NCBI GenBank assembly: GCA_002307035.1
Contig: DBTL01000105.1
Coordinates: forward strand, 8,542-34,211
Direction: 5' to 3'
DNA from: Bacteroides sp. UBA1317
Lineage (GTDB): Bacteria > Bacteroidota > Bacteroidia > Bacteroidales > Bacteroidaceae
DNA length: 25,670 bases
Shown here: positions 7,448-13,226 of the stretch, in pieces
Numbering within the stretch: the stretch's first letter is position 1
Layout: every line of letters begins with the position of its first letter
Translations under genes and position numbers: made by a program
Notes under the pieces: generated by a model
The model's input: only the letters and a program-made list of their open reading frames with translations
Database searches by the model: none
What the model was told of the DNA's origin: nothing

Positions 7448-7455
7448 CAAAGATA
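7448..7455 (-). promoter_or_regulatory. -7 box of second flavodoxin promoter
   Basis: Reads TATCTTTG on the minus strand. It lies 29 bp before the ATG at 7419 and 21 bp from the palindrome at 7477-7496. No -33 TTTG is seen. Confidence 0.65.
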
Positions 7456-7476
7456 CTCTAATTGGGAGAAGAGGAG

Positions 7477-7496
7477 AATCACTATTTATAGTGATT
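7477..7496. promoter_or_regulatory. Perfect 7-2-7 palindromic operator, second flavodoxin promoter
   Basis: AATCACTATTTATAGTGATT: perfect 9-bp arms AATCACTAT/ATAGTGATT around a TT centre. It is the best copy of the element also found at 6761-6780 and 7548-7567. Its centre is 35 bp upstream of the -7 box centre, about -42 from the start site, suiting an activator that touches RNA polymerase. Confidence 0.7.
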
Positions 7497-7518
7497 TATT
7501 GCGATTAATTGTTTTCTA

Positions 7519-7538
7519 AGTAGCTATAAATGGTGATT
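7519..7538. promoter_or_regulatory. Secondary 7-2-7 site, second flavodoxin promoter
   Basis: Minus strand AATCACCATTTATAGCTACT: the left half is one base off the consensus half-site, the right half is degenerate. Its centre (7528.5) is 42 bp, about four helical turns, from the main operator centre and 29 bp from the operator of the divergent operon. It may serve either promoter. Confidence 0.4.
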
Positions 7539-7547
7539 ACGGAAAAA

Positions 7548-7567
7548 AATACCTAATAATAGTGATT
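7548..7567. promoter_or_regulatory. 7-2-7 operator of the hemerythrin-regulator operon
   Basis: Plus strand AATACCTAATAATAGTGATT. The promoter-proximal half ATAGTGATT is identical, base for base, to that at both flavodoxin promoters; the distal heptamer TACCTAA fits the NarL-type TACYYMT at 6/7. The distance to the -7-like box at 7589-7596 is again exactly 21 bp. This predicts autoregulation of the operon that encodes the candidate regulator. Confidence 0.55.
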
Positions 7568-7588
7568 GTGTGCGCACAAAATAATGTG

Positions 7589-7596
7589 TTATTTTG
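7589..7596 (+). promoter_or_regulatory. -7-like box of the hemerythrin-regulator operon
   Basis: TTATTTTG has 7/8 agreement with TAnnTTTG and gives a leader of about 22 nt to the ATG at 7623. It overlaps the palindrome AAAATAA-TGTG-TTATTTT (7578-7595), and TGTGCGCACA (7569-7578) is a perfect 10-bp palindrome just upstream. Further control of this promoter by other proteins is therefore possible. Confidence 0.45.
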
Positions 7597-7622
7597 TTGT
7601 GCTAATATTAAATAGGTATTTT

Positions 7623-8327
7623 ATGAACAAATTGCAGAAATATAAGCCTACTGACAAGATGAGTGATCTCATTTGCAATAACTATTCATTGCTACAAGTG
7701 ATGAGCCGTTTTGGATTGTCTTTAGGATTTGGCGACAAAACAGTGAAAGAGGTTTGCGCAATGAATAATGTAGATTATCGCACTTTTCTTACTGTAGTGA
7801 ATTTTGTAGAGGAAGGTTTCTCCCGGATGAACGATGAAACGGAAGATATATCCATACCGGCTTTGGTCGATTATCTTCGCCAGACTCATACTTATTTTCT
7901 TGATTTTTCTCTACCTAGCATTCGTCGAAAGTTGATTGATTCTATTGATTATTCTGAAAAAGATGTGGTCTCTCTTATACTTAATTTTTTTGATATATAC
8001 GTACGTGAGGTCAGAAAACATATGGAATATGAAGAAAAAACGGTTTTTAAATATGTAGATGATTTGCTTCAAGAGAAGGCTCAGAAGAATTATCAGATAT
8101 CCACTTTTTCTAAGCATCACGAGTCTATTAGCGAAAAGCTTACGGATTTGAAAAATATTATCATCAAGTATTGCCCTTCAAAGGCTAACAATAATTTGTT
8201 GAACGCTGCTCTTTTCGACATTTTTGCTTGTGAAGAAGCACTGGACTCACACTGTAAGGTGGAGGATTATCTGTTTGTTCCTGCCATTTTGAAACTCGAA
8301 AGGAGGCTTGGCAATGATGAAAAATAA
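7623..8327 (+). CDS. Hemerythrin-domain protein, YtfE/ScdA (RIC)-like
   Basis: A 234-residue soluble protein. H89, H133-x3-E137, H165/H166 and H210-x3-E214 reproduce, with nearly the same spacing, the diiron ligands of E. coli YtfE (H84, H129, E133, H160, H204, E208). The N-terminal 60 residues resemble the ScdA_N/DUF542 domain, but the usual Cys-Cys pair is replaced (SLGFGDK around 33-39). RIC proteins handle iron or nitrosyl iron and help restore damaged Fe-S centres. The start at 7623 is chosen because the longer frame (from 7566) would run through the promoter. It overlaps the next gene by 14 bp, so the two are co-translated. It might instead be the sensor for that regulator; that is inference. 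Confidence 0.8.
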   Translation: MNKLQKYKPTDKMSDLICNNYSLLQVMSRFGLSLGFGDKTVKEVCAMNNVDYRTFLTVVNFVEEGFSRMNDETEDISIPALVDYLRQTHTYFLDFSLPSIRRKLIDSIDYSEKDVVSLILNFFDIYVREVRKHMEYEEKTVFKYVDDLLQEKAQKNYQISTFSKHHESISEKLTDLKNIIIKYCPSKANNNLLNAALFDIFACEEALDSHCKVEDYLFVPAILKLERRLGNDEK

Positions 8328-8925
8328 CGAGACGATTCGGATTGGCATCGCAGAAACATCTGTTATCATCCGTAGTGGATTGACAGTTGCTTTGAGGAGG
8401 TTGCCGAATCTTAAAATACAGCCGGTAGAATTAGGCTCTACTGATGCTTTAAGCGATTGCTTACGTACTCAGCCGCCTGATATTTTGATTGTAAATCCTA
8501 CATTTGGTAACTATTTTGATGTGGCTCGTTTTCGTGATGAAGCTTCTGGTAAGGGCATTCGATTGGTGGCGCTGATTAGTTCGTTTATAGATTCGGCTCT
8601 GCTAGCCAAATATGACGATTCATTCTCTATTTGTGATGATTTGGAGACATTGGCAAATAAAATAAATCGTTTGCAAAACATCGCGCCGGAGGAGGAAAAT
8701 GATAATCAAGAAACGTTGAGCCAGCGTGAAAAAGAAATTGTGGTTTGTGTAGTCAAAGGAATGACCAATAAAGAAACTGCAGAACAACTCTTTTTGTCTA
8801 TTCATACCGTTATTACTCACCGACGAAATATTAGCAAAAAACTACAAATACATAGTGCTGCCGGTCTGACTATTTATGCAATCGTTAATAAATTGGTCGA
8901 GATAGGAGAGATACAAAATTTGTAG
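8314..8925 (+). CDS. LuxR/NarL-type transcriptional regulator with degenerate receiver domain
   Basis: A 203-residue DNA-binding protein. Residues 135-195 are a GerE/LuxR_C helix-turn-helix (LSQREKEIVVCVVKGMTNKE, then LSIHTVITHRRNISKKL). Residues 8-120 have the outline of a response-regulator receiver, but the acidic pair is E14-T15, the phospho-acceptor aspartate is N61 (LIVNPTF), and the conserved Lys is not evident, so it is probably not phosphorylated. The ATG at 8314 follows AGGAGG at 8301-8306 by 7 nt, a rare good Shine-Dalgarno here; a TTG at 8308 is too close. It overlaps the hemerythrin gene. CdhR of Porphyromonas gingivalis, which I recall being encoded next to a hemerythrin-like gene, may be a relative. 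It is the obvious candidate to bind the 7-2-7 palindromes nearby. Confidence 0.85.
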   Translation: MMKNNETIRIGIAETSVIIRSGLTVALRRLPNLKIQPVELGSTDALSDCLRTQPPDILIVNPTFGNYFDVARFRDEASGKGIRLVALISSFIDSALLAKYDDSFSICDDLETLANKINRLQNIAPEEENDNQETLSQREKEIVVCVVKGMTNKETAEQLFLSIHTVITHRRNISKKLQIHSAAGLTIYAIVNKLVEIGEIQNL

Positions 8926-8952
8926 ATTTTTTGTGGTGGAGAACGAAGCTAT

Positions 8953-9006
8953 TGCCAAGTACACAACTTGCTTCTTATGAAGAGTTGTGTAACTTGGCAC
9001 TTTTTA
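8953..9006. terminator. Bidirectional terminator between regulator gene and gpmA
   Basis: Long hairpin, TGCCAAGTACACAACT (8953-8968) with AGTTGTGTAACTTGGCA (8983-8999): fully complementary apart from one bulged A. It is followed on the plus strand by CTTTTTAAA. It lies between the convergent regulator gene and gpmA and can end both transcripts. Confidence 0.8.
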
Positions 9007-9015
9007 AATTCCTTT

Positions 9016-9705
9016 TTACTTCAAGTAGTAGTGATTCACGGGAGTCAAAGTATTGTCAAGTTCATAAACTTGAGGAACACCCGTTGGTATCTCTAGACTC
9101 ACTATTTTTTCGTCGCTTATTCTATCCAAGTATTTTATTAATGCACGAAGGCTATTACCATGAGCAACTATAAGTACTGTTTTTCCATCGAGTAGTGCAG
9201 GAGCAATACTGTCATACCAGAAGGGAAGCACACGGTTGATGGTCAGCTCTAGGGATTCTCCCAGAGGAAGCATGCTTTGGTCAAGTTTCTGATATTTGGC
9301 TTCGAGAGAGGCGGTTCGTTCATCATCAGCCGGTAACATTGGAGGAGCTATATCGTAACTTCTTCTCCAAATATGAACTTGCTCATCACCGTATTTTTCA
9401 GCTGTTTCCGCTTTGTTGAGTCCTTGCAATGCACCATAATGGCGTTCATTCAATCGCCAATGATGGATTTCCGGTATCCACATCTGGTCAGCTTCCTCTT
9501 GCAAAAGATGCTGAGTTTTAATAGCTCGTTTTAATACGGACGAAAATGCTATATCAAATATTATTCCTGCTTCTTTTATTAATTTTCCTGCTTTGCGAGC
9601 TTCTTCTTCTCCTTTTTCACTGAGAGGCACGTCGGCCCATCCGGTAAAACGATTTTGTTGATTCCATTGGCTTTCGCCATGTCTTACTAGAACTAGTTTC
9701 TTCAT
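9016..9705 (-). CDS. gpmA: 2,3-bisphosphoglycerate-dependent phosphoglycerate mutase, short form
   Basis: A 229-residue cytoplasmic enzyme interconverting 3- and 2-phosphoglycerate in glycolysis and gluconeogenesis. The phosphohistidine is H9 in LVRHGESQWN, with R60, E87 (LNERHYG) and H182 (VAHGNSLRAL) completing the active site. It ends at NHYYLK, so it lacks the roughly 20-residue flexible tail that closes over the active site in E. coli GpmA (250 residues). The terminator follows only about 10 bp later, so this looks like a natural short form and not a recent truncation. The gene has a leader of about 180 nt if transcribed from the box at 9892-9899. A cofactor-independent enzyme may exist elsewhere in the genome. 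Confidence 0.9.
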   Translation of the reverse strand: MKKLVLVRHGESQWNQQNRFTGWADVPLSEKGEEEARKAGKLIKEAGIIFDIAFSSVLKRAIKTQHLLQEEADQMWIPEIHHWRLNERHYGALQGLNKAETAEKYGDEQVHIWRRSYDIAPPMLPADDERTASLEAKYQKLDQSMLPLGESLELTINRVLPFWYDSIAPALLDGKTVLIVAHGNSLRALIKYLDRISDEKIVSLEIPTGVPQVYELDNTLTPVNHYYLK

Positions 9706-9787
9706 AATTGTTTCTATCTTTAATATTTGTACTTGTATATAACATTTCTGCGAAAAGAATGTTTTTTAGCTCTTGCTAAGTAATGTT

Positions 9788-9885
9788 AGAAAAATAAAAT
9801 CCCGACGAAATCACTTCGGCGGGATTTATCTAATTTTATTTTATGTGGCTACGTAATAAAATTATGACTAATTAATTAAATTCTG
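9788..9885 (-). ncRNA. Candidate small RNA or attenuated leader upstream of gpmA
   Basis: A minus-strand transcript from the -7 box at 9892-9899 would begin near 9885 and run into a strong hairpin at 9797-9827 (AAATCCCGCCGAA/TTCGTCGGGATTT, one mismatch), followed by TTATTTTTC. The result would be a terminated RNA of about 95 nt whose 5' half is AU-rich. Read-through would give the gpmA mRNA. I see no leader peptide and no riboswitch class I recognise. Confidence 0.35.
9797..9827 (-). terminator. Hairpin terminator in the gpmA leader
   Basis: Arms AAATCCCGACGAA (9797-9809) and TTCGGCGGGATTT (9815-9827), one mismatch, loop about 5 nt; the minus strand continues TTATTTTTC. It lies between two minus-strand units, but the EPS operon already has its own hairpin at 9901-9927, so this one more likely acts on transcripts begun at 9892-9899. 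Confidence 0.6.
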
Positions 9886-9891
9886 ATATTG

Positions 9892-9899
9892 CAAAGATA
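9892..9899 (-). promoter_or_regulatory. -7 box for the gpmA leader / small RNA
   Basis: Reads TATCTTTG on the minus strand, an exact consensus match. The -33 region would fall inside the hairpin at 9901-9927 (ATTG at the right distance), so the terminator of the operon to the right and this promoter overlap. Confidence 0.5.
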
Positions 9900-9900
9900 A

Positions 9901-9927
9901 AGGGATTACGCATAGTGCGCAATCCCT
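9901..9927 (-). terminator. Terminator of the glycan operon
   Basis: AGGGATTACGCA/TGCGCAATCCCT around a TAG loop, with one opposed bulge on each arm. The minus strand continues TTTATCTTT. It lies about 50 bp past the acyltransferase stop codon. An operator role for the overlapping promoter is the alternative. Confidence 0.55.
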
Positions 9928-9979
9928 CTTATATGGTATATTTTAGTCTTTTACTAACTATATATAGTTACGTAATAGC

Positions 9980-10606
9980 TTATTTGAGGATCTTTTCCCA
10001 CATTTGGGTTTCAAAGTTATATTTTTTGATGATGCGGGCGGGAACTCCGGCACAAACACAATAGGGGGGAGTAGATTGATTAACGACGGTACCGGCAGCT
10101 ATAATGCAATGTGTTCCAATTGTGACGCCAGGAAGGATAACTGCATTGGCTCCTATCCAAACATCATCTTCAATAATGATAGGGTTCGTCGTTACTCCTT
10201 GTTCATCGATAGGTATATCTATTTTTTGAAAGTTATGATTGAGCCCACTTACGGTGATATTTTGTGCCAGGTTAACATGGTTGCCAATGGTTACCGGGCC
10301 GATAATTGTATTACGTAATCCAATGCGCGTGTAATTACCTATAATTAAATCACCCACAGCATTATTCAGGCAGCTGTAATCTTCGATAACAGAATAGCGA
10401 CCTAAAGAAAACAAGTTGAAGGGTGGTAAGTCTTTTCGTACACTATGGTAAATAACCGATCCCTTAGCTCGTTTGAGGTAGGTGAAATAGAACAACCGAA
10501 TCCACCATTGAGGCCTTGCTTTAGTAGGGTGCATAATCAAGTGATGCAGCATTTTCTTCAAAGTCGGATGATTATTTATTTTTTGTTTTAAAGTAGATAG
10601 ATTCAT
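9980..10606 (-). CDS. Hexapeptide-repeat acyltransferase (WbbJ/WcaF-like)
   Basis: A 208-residue protein of the left-handed beta-helix acyltransferase family, which usually puts an acetyl group from acetyl-CoA onto a sugar. Hexapeptide turns run from about residue 75 to 190 (IGNYTRIG, VTIGNHVNLA, WIGANAVILPGVTIG, HCIIAAGTVV), followed by the family's closing motif GVPARIIKK. The likely catalytic His is in SGLNHNFQ. It is the last gene of a four-gene operon, 15 bp after the glycosyltransferase gene and before a terminator, so it probably decorates the glycan those genes build. The N-terminal 50 residues have no motif I recognise. Acceptor sugar unknown. Confidence 0.82.
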   Translation of the reverse strand: MNLSTLKQKINNHPTLKKMLHHLIMHPTKARPQWWIRLFYFTYLKRAKGSVIYHSVRKDLPPFNLFSLGRYSVIEDYSCLNNAVGDLIIGNYTRIGLRNTIIGPVTIGNHVNLAQNITVSGLNHNFQKIDIPIDEQGVTTNPIIIEDDVWIGANAVILPGVTIGTHCIIAAGTVVNQSTPPYCVCAGVPARIIKKYNFETQMWEKILK

Positions 10607-10621
10607 GTTGATAGTAGGTTC

Positions 10622-11530
10622 TTACTTTAATTTATCAGATATAGTGATGAATGCAATGATTCCTTTATAAGTAGCTGCGGCAAGATCCGGCCTCTTTTTC
10701 ATCATAAATAGAATGCTGTTTTTACTTGCTGCAATGATGCTCAGATAAACGATTGATAGCCATTTTATTATTCCTTTTTTATGTCTCCACGCATACAATA
10801 ATCTATTACGCATCATGTAAAAGGTGCGTAATGGGCTCTCTTGTCCGGTACTTTGACTTTCTTTATGAAATACAGTGCAATAGCCGTTATACCAGATTTC
10901 ATAGCCCTGCTCTTTTAATCGTGTACTCCAATCAATTTCTTCATAATAAAGAAAGAATATTTCAGGCATTAGCCCTATTTGATCTATTGTTTCTCTTCTT
11001 ATCATTAATGCAGCTCCATGGGCATAGGCTGTTTTATATTGGAGATTATATTGCCCTTTGTCTTTTTCCCCCAAGCCAATGGCCTTATTTCTTAGCGTAA
11101 TGCTGCTCAATGTGGTATAACCTGCATACTGAATACTTTGTTTCCCGGTTGCGAAGCATATCTTGGGACACACTATTCCGGCGGAAGGATGTTGCTCGAA
11201 ACTCTCTATTAAATAATGGAAGCAGTCACTTACGATATAAGTATCATTATTTAGAAGGAAAATAAATTCTCCTTTAGCTTCTTTAATACCTAAATTATTT
11301 CCTCCCGAAAATCCCAAGTTAGTTTGGCTACTGATTACATTTATAGATGGATATTTTTCTTTAAGTACAGATGCTTCGTCTCTTTTAGACGCATTGTCTA
11401 TTACAATAATTTCATAGCTAGTTGAATGTATGTGAGTCTGAATGGATTCAATCAGCTCAGATGTGTCATTCAACCCATTGTAATTAATTGTAATAATGGA
11501 TATCAATGGGTAAGAGACATCTTTACACAT
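10622..11530 (-). CDS. Glycosyltransferase family 2 (rhamnosyltransferase-like)
   Basis: A 302-residue GT-A-fold enzyme expected to work at the inner face of the cytoplasmic membrane. It shows SIITINYNGLNDTSELIESI at the N-terminus, the nucleotide-sugar region VIDNASKR, the metal-binding NNDTYIV, and YYEEIDWSTRLKEQGYEIWY, the ED-type catalytic region of the WcaA/RfbN-like group that often transfers rhamnose. A basic hydrophobic stretch near 245-285 may attach it to the membrane. It overlaps the upstream sugar transferase gene by 8 bp, so the two are translationally coupled. It probably adds the second sugar to the lipid-linked residue; donor and acceptor cannot be read from sequence. Confidence 0.88.
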   Translation of the reverse strand: MCKDVSYPLISIITINYNGLNDTSELIESIQTHIHSTSYEIIVIDNASKRDEASVLKEKYPSINVISSQTNLGFSGGNNLGIKEAKGEFIFLLNNDTYIVSDCFHYLIESFEQHPSAGIVCPKICFATGKQSIQYAGYTTLSSITLRNKAIGLGEKDKGQYNLQYKTAYAHGAALMIRRETIDQIGLMPEIFFLYYEEIDWSTRLKEQGYEIWYNGYCTVFHKESQSTGQESPLRTFYMMRNRLLYAWRHKKGIIKWLSIVYLSIIAASKNSILFMMKKRPDLAAATYKGIIAFITISDKLK

Positions 11531-12662
11531 CTTCTTTTTGAATAAATGCAGTCAAAGTCTTAAATATTATTTTTATATCCAACCAAAAAGAGAATTTTTT
11601 TGCATAATGTATGTCGAGTTGTTTTCTCTCTTCGGCCGATAGTTTGCCTGATTCTCCTCTCTTTTCAACTTGCCACAATCCTGTAAGTCCTGCGGGAGCC
11701 ATAAAACGGTCTATATACTCGTCACTCGTTAGCAACTCAGCTTCATAAAGAGGTAAAGGCCGATTACCGACAATAGACATATCACCCTTTAAAATATTAA
11801 TGAGCTGAGGTAACTCATCGATGCTATACTTTCTTATGATGTGTCCCACTTTAGTAATCCGAGGATCATTTTCTAGCTTCATGAAAGCATTCTTTTTCTC
11901 TTGACTTTTTTGATTAATATAGTCGTGCTCAGAGATTACAAAATCATCCGATACAAGAACTATTTCTTCTTCTAAGGCAGTTCTATCTTCTTTTCCAAAA
12001 TCTTGCAGCGTTTCTTCTATCTGATATTGATTAAGTGCATTTAAATCTCTTAAGCGTTTGTCTGCATTGGTATACATGGAGCGAAACTTTAGGAAGTCGA
12101 AAATTTGATAATTACTACCAACTCGTTTTGACTTATAAATAATGCTTCCCTTACTTTCTAATCTGATAGCAAGCGCAGTGAGTACTAATAAAGGAGATAA
12201 GCATATCAGAGCAGTGCAAGAGAAGATAATATCAAAAATTCTTTTCCATAGGGGTAATTTGAATGTTTGAATAGAAACGTTCTGCTCCCTTTTACTTGCA
12301 CTCAGTTTTCTTTTATCTACATATTCACTCAAAAAACGAATAGACTCTTTATCAGCAAGAGAAGAAATGGTATTGCTTATTCCTGCTTTCAAATATTTTA
12401 GAGCCTCTTCTTTTTCAAGCGCTTCCGTGACAAGTATTATGTAAATTCTAGGATATTTCTTTTTGAGATAGGTAATGTCTGCAAGATCTATTTGAAGTGT
12501 TCTTTGCTCATATAACAGTGATATTTCATCTCTCTCTTTGATGCTATCAATCAACTTTGTAGCTTTCGTACATGAAGATGTTGCACAAAATATGCCATCG
12601 GACATTTTAGAAAAATGCTCGATGGTCTTACTGTTTTCTCCAATGTATATAAGATATTGCAT
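11523..12662 (-). CDS. Polyprenyl-phosphate sugar-1-phosphate transferase with receiver-like N-terminal domain
   Basis: A 379-residue initiating glycosyltransferase. Residues about 137-379 are the bacterial sugar transferase domain: a membrane segment after LWKRIFDII, the FLKFRSMYTNAD motif, SIDELPQLINILKGDMSIVGNRP and GLTGLWQV. It should move a sugar phosphate onto undecaprenyl phosphate and so start a surface glycan. Between FRSM and the DELPQ region there is an acidic insert of about 65 residues. Residues 1-120 have a receiver-like pattern (YLKKKYPRIYIILVTEA, EEALKYLKAGI) without recognisable phospho-acceptor residues. The membrane-helix bundle usual in large WbaP-type enzymes is missing. 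It lies 9 bp after the receiver gene and overlaps the GT2 gene. Confidence 0.87.
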   Translation of the reverse strand: MQYLIYIGENSKTIEHFSKMSDGIFCATSSCTKATKLIDSIKERDEISLLYEQRTLQIDLADITYLKKKYPRIYIILVTEALEKEEALKYLKAGISNTISSLADKESIRFLSEYVDKRKLSASKREQNVSIQTFKLPLWKRIFDIIFSCTALICLSPLLVLTALAIRLESKGSIIYKSKRVGSNYQIFDFLKFRSMYTNADKRLRDLNALNQYQIEETLQDFGKEDRTALEEEIVLVSDDFVISEHDYINQKSQEKKNAFMKLENDPRITKVGHIIRKYSIDELPQLINILKGDMSIVGNRPLPLYEAELLTSDEYIDRFMAPAGLTGLWQVEKRGESGKLSAEERKQLDIHYAKKFSFWLDIKIIFKTLTAFIQKEDV

Positions 12663-12671
12663 GGATGTATT

Positions 12672-13037
12672 TTACTCGATTATTTTCTTGATACGCACTT
12701 TTAGTTCAAGCGGGTTAAATGGCTTAAGAATGTAATCTGCTGCCCCCTCTTCCAATAGTCTAATTCGTTCAGTGGTACTCTCTTCGCTAGATAACATGAT
12801 GATAGGAATTGACTTGAATAACTCGTTTTTTTTCATGTAACTAAGGAATTCGTCTCCTCTCATTTCAGGCATACGGATATCTGAGATGATTAGATCTGGC
12901 ATCTCTCCTTTTTGTAATGATTCAATAGCTTTGATCGGATTTTCAAAATAGGTGAAATCATATTCTGCACTCAGATAAATAGACACAACTTTTCCGATAG
13001 AGGCTTTATCGTCAATAAGTACAATTTTTTTCTTCAT
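12672..13037 (-). CDS. Stand-alone response-regulator receiver protein
   Basis: A 121-residue single-domain receiver with the complete catalytic set: D9/D10, phospho-acceptor D53 (IISDIRMP), S83 (IIMLSSEE) and K105 (ILKPF). There is no output domain and no sensor kinase in the window, so it signals by protein contact or belongs to a distant kinase. The start at 13037 (MKKKIVLIDD) is chosen because the longer frame from 13103 would begin in the -7 box at 13101-13108. As the first gene of the glycan operon, directly before a sugar transferase with a receiver-like domain, it may control that enzyme; this is inference. Confidence 0.88.
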   Translation of the reverse strand: MKKKIVLIDDKASIGKVVSIYLSAEYDFTYFENPIKAIESLQKGEMPDLIISDIRMPEMRGDEFLSYMKKNELFKSIPIIMLSSEESTTERIRLLEEGAADYILKPFNPLELKVRIKKIIE

Positions 13038-13100
13038 GATAATATCAGAGATTTGATGTTTTTCCTTTGATGGTTGCACTATGCTTGCTTTGTATGCCCG

Positions 13101-13108
13101 CAAAGATA
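13101..13108 (-). promoter_or_regulatory. -7 box of the glycan operon
   Basis: Reads TATCTTTG on the minus strand, exact TAnnTTTG. The leader to the ATG at 13037 would be about 58 nt. It defines the start of the receiver-transferase-GT2-acyltransferase operon. Confidence 0.6.
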
Positions 13109-13174
13109 TATAATCTTTTTAAAAATTAATGGATTGACTTAGATATTTGTTTAAAATATGATTGTTATATACAT

Positions 13175-13208
13175 AAAAAAAACGGGAAATACTTTTCCCG
13201 TTTTTTTT
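13175..13208 (-). terminator. Terminator of the LruC lipoprotein gene
   Basis: AAAACGGGAAA (13179-13189) pairs with TTTCCCGTTTT (13194-13204), 4-nt loop, flanked by A-runs on one side and T-runs on the other. It lies about 20 bp past the LruC stop codon and before the promoter of the next operon. Confidence 0.8.
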
Positions 13209-13226
13209 ATTACGATATAATCGTTT

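Noticed and set aside
7420..7482. Upstream extension of the second flavodoxin to 7482
   Set aside because: It would run from inside the palindrome through the -7 box; flavodoxins begin with the first beta strand, which starts at 7419.
7566..7622. Upstream extension of the hemerythrin gene to 7566
   Set aside because: It would start inside the operator half-site and run over the -7 box; the extra residues have no family counterpart, and an ATG at 7623 fits the domain start.
9959..9977. Shared word TACGTAATA at 9850-9858 and near 9969 as a repeat or attachment site
   Set aside because: Nine AT-rich bases in a short interval, with no element bounded by them.
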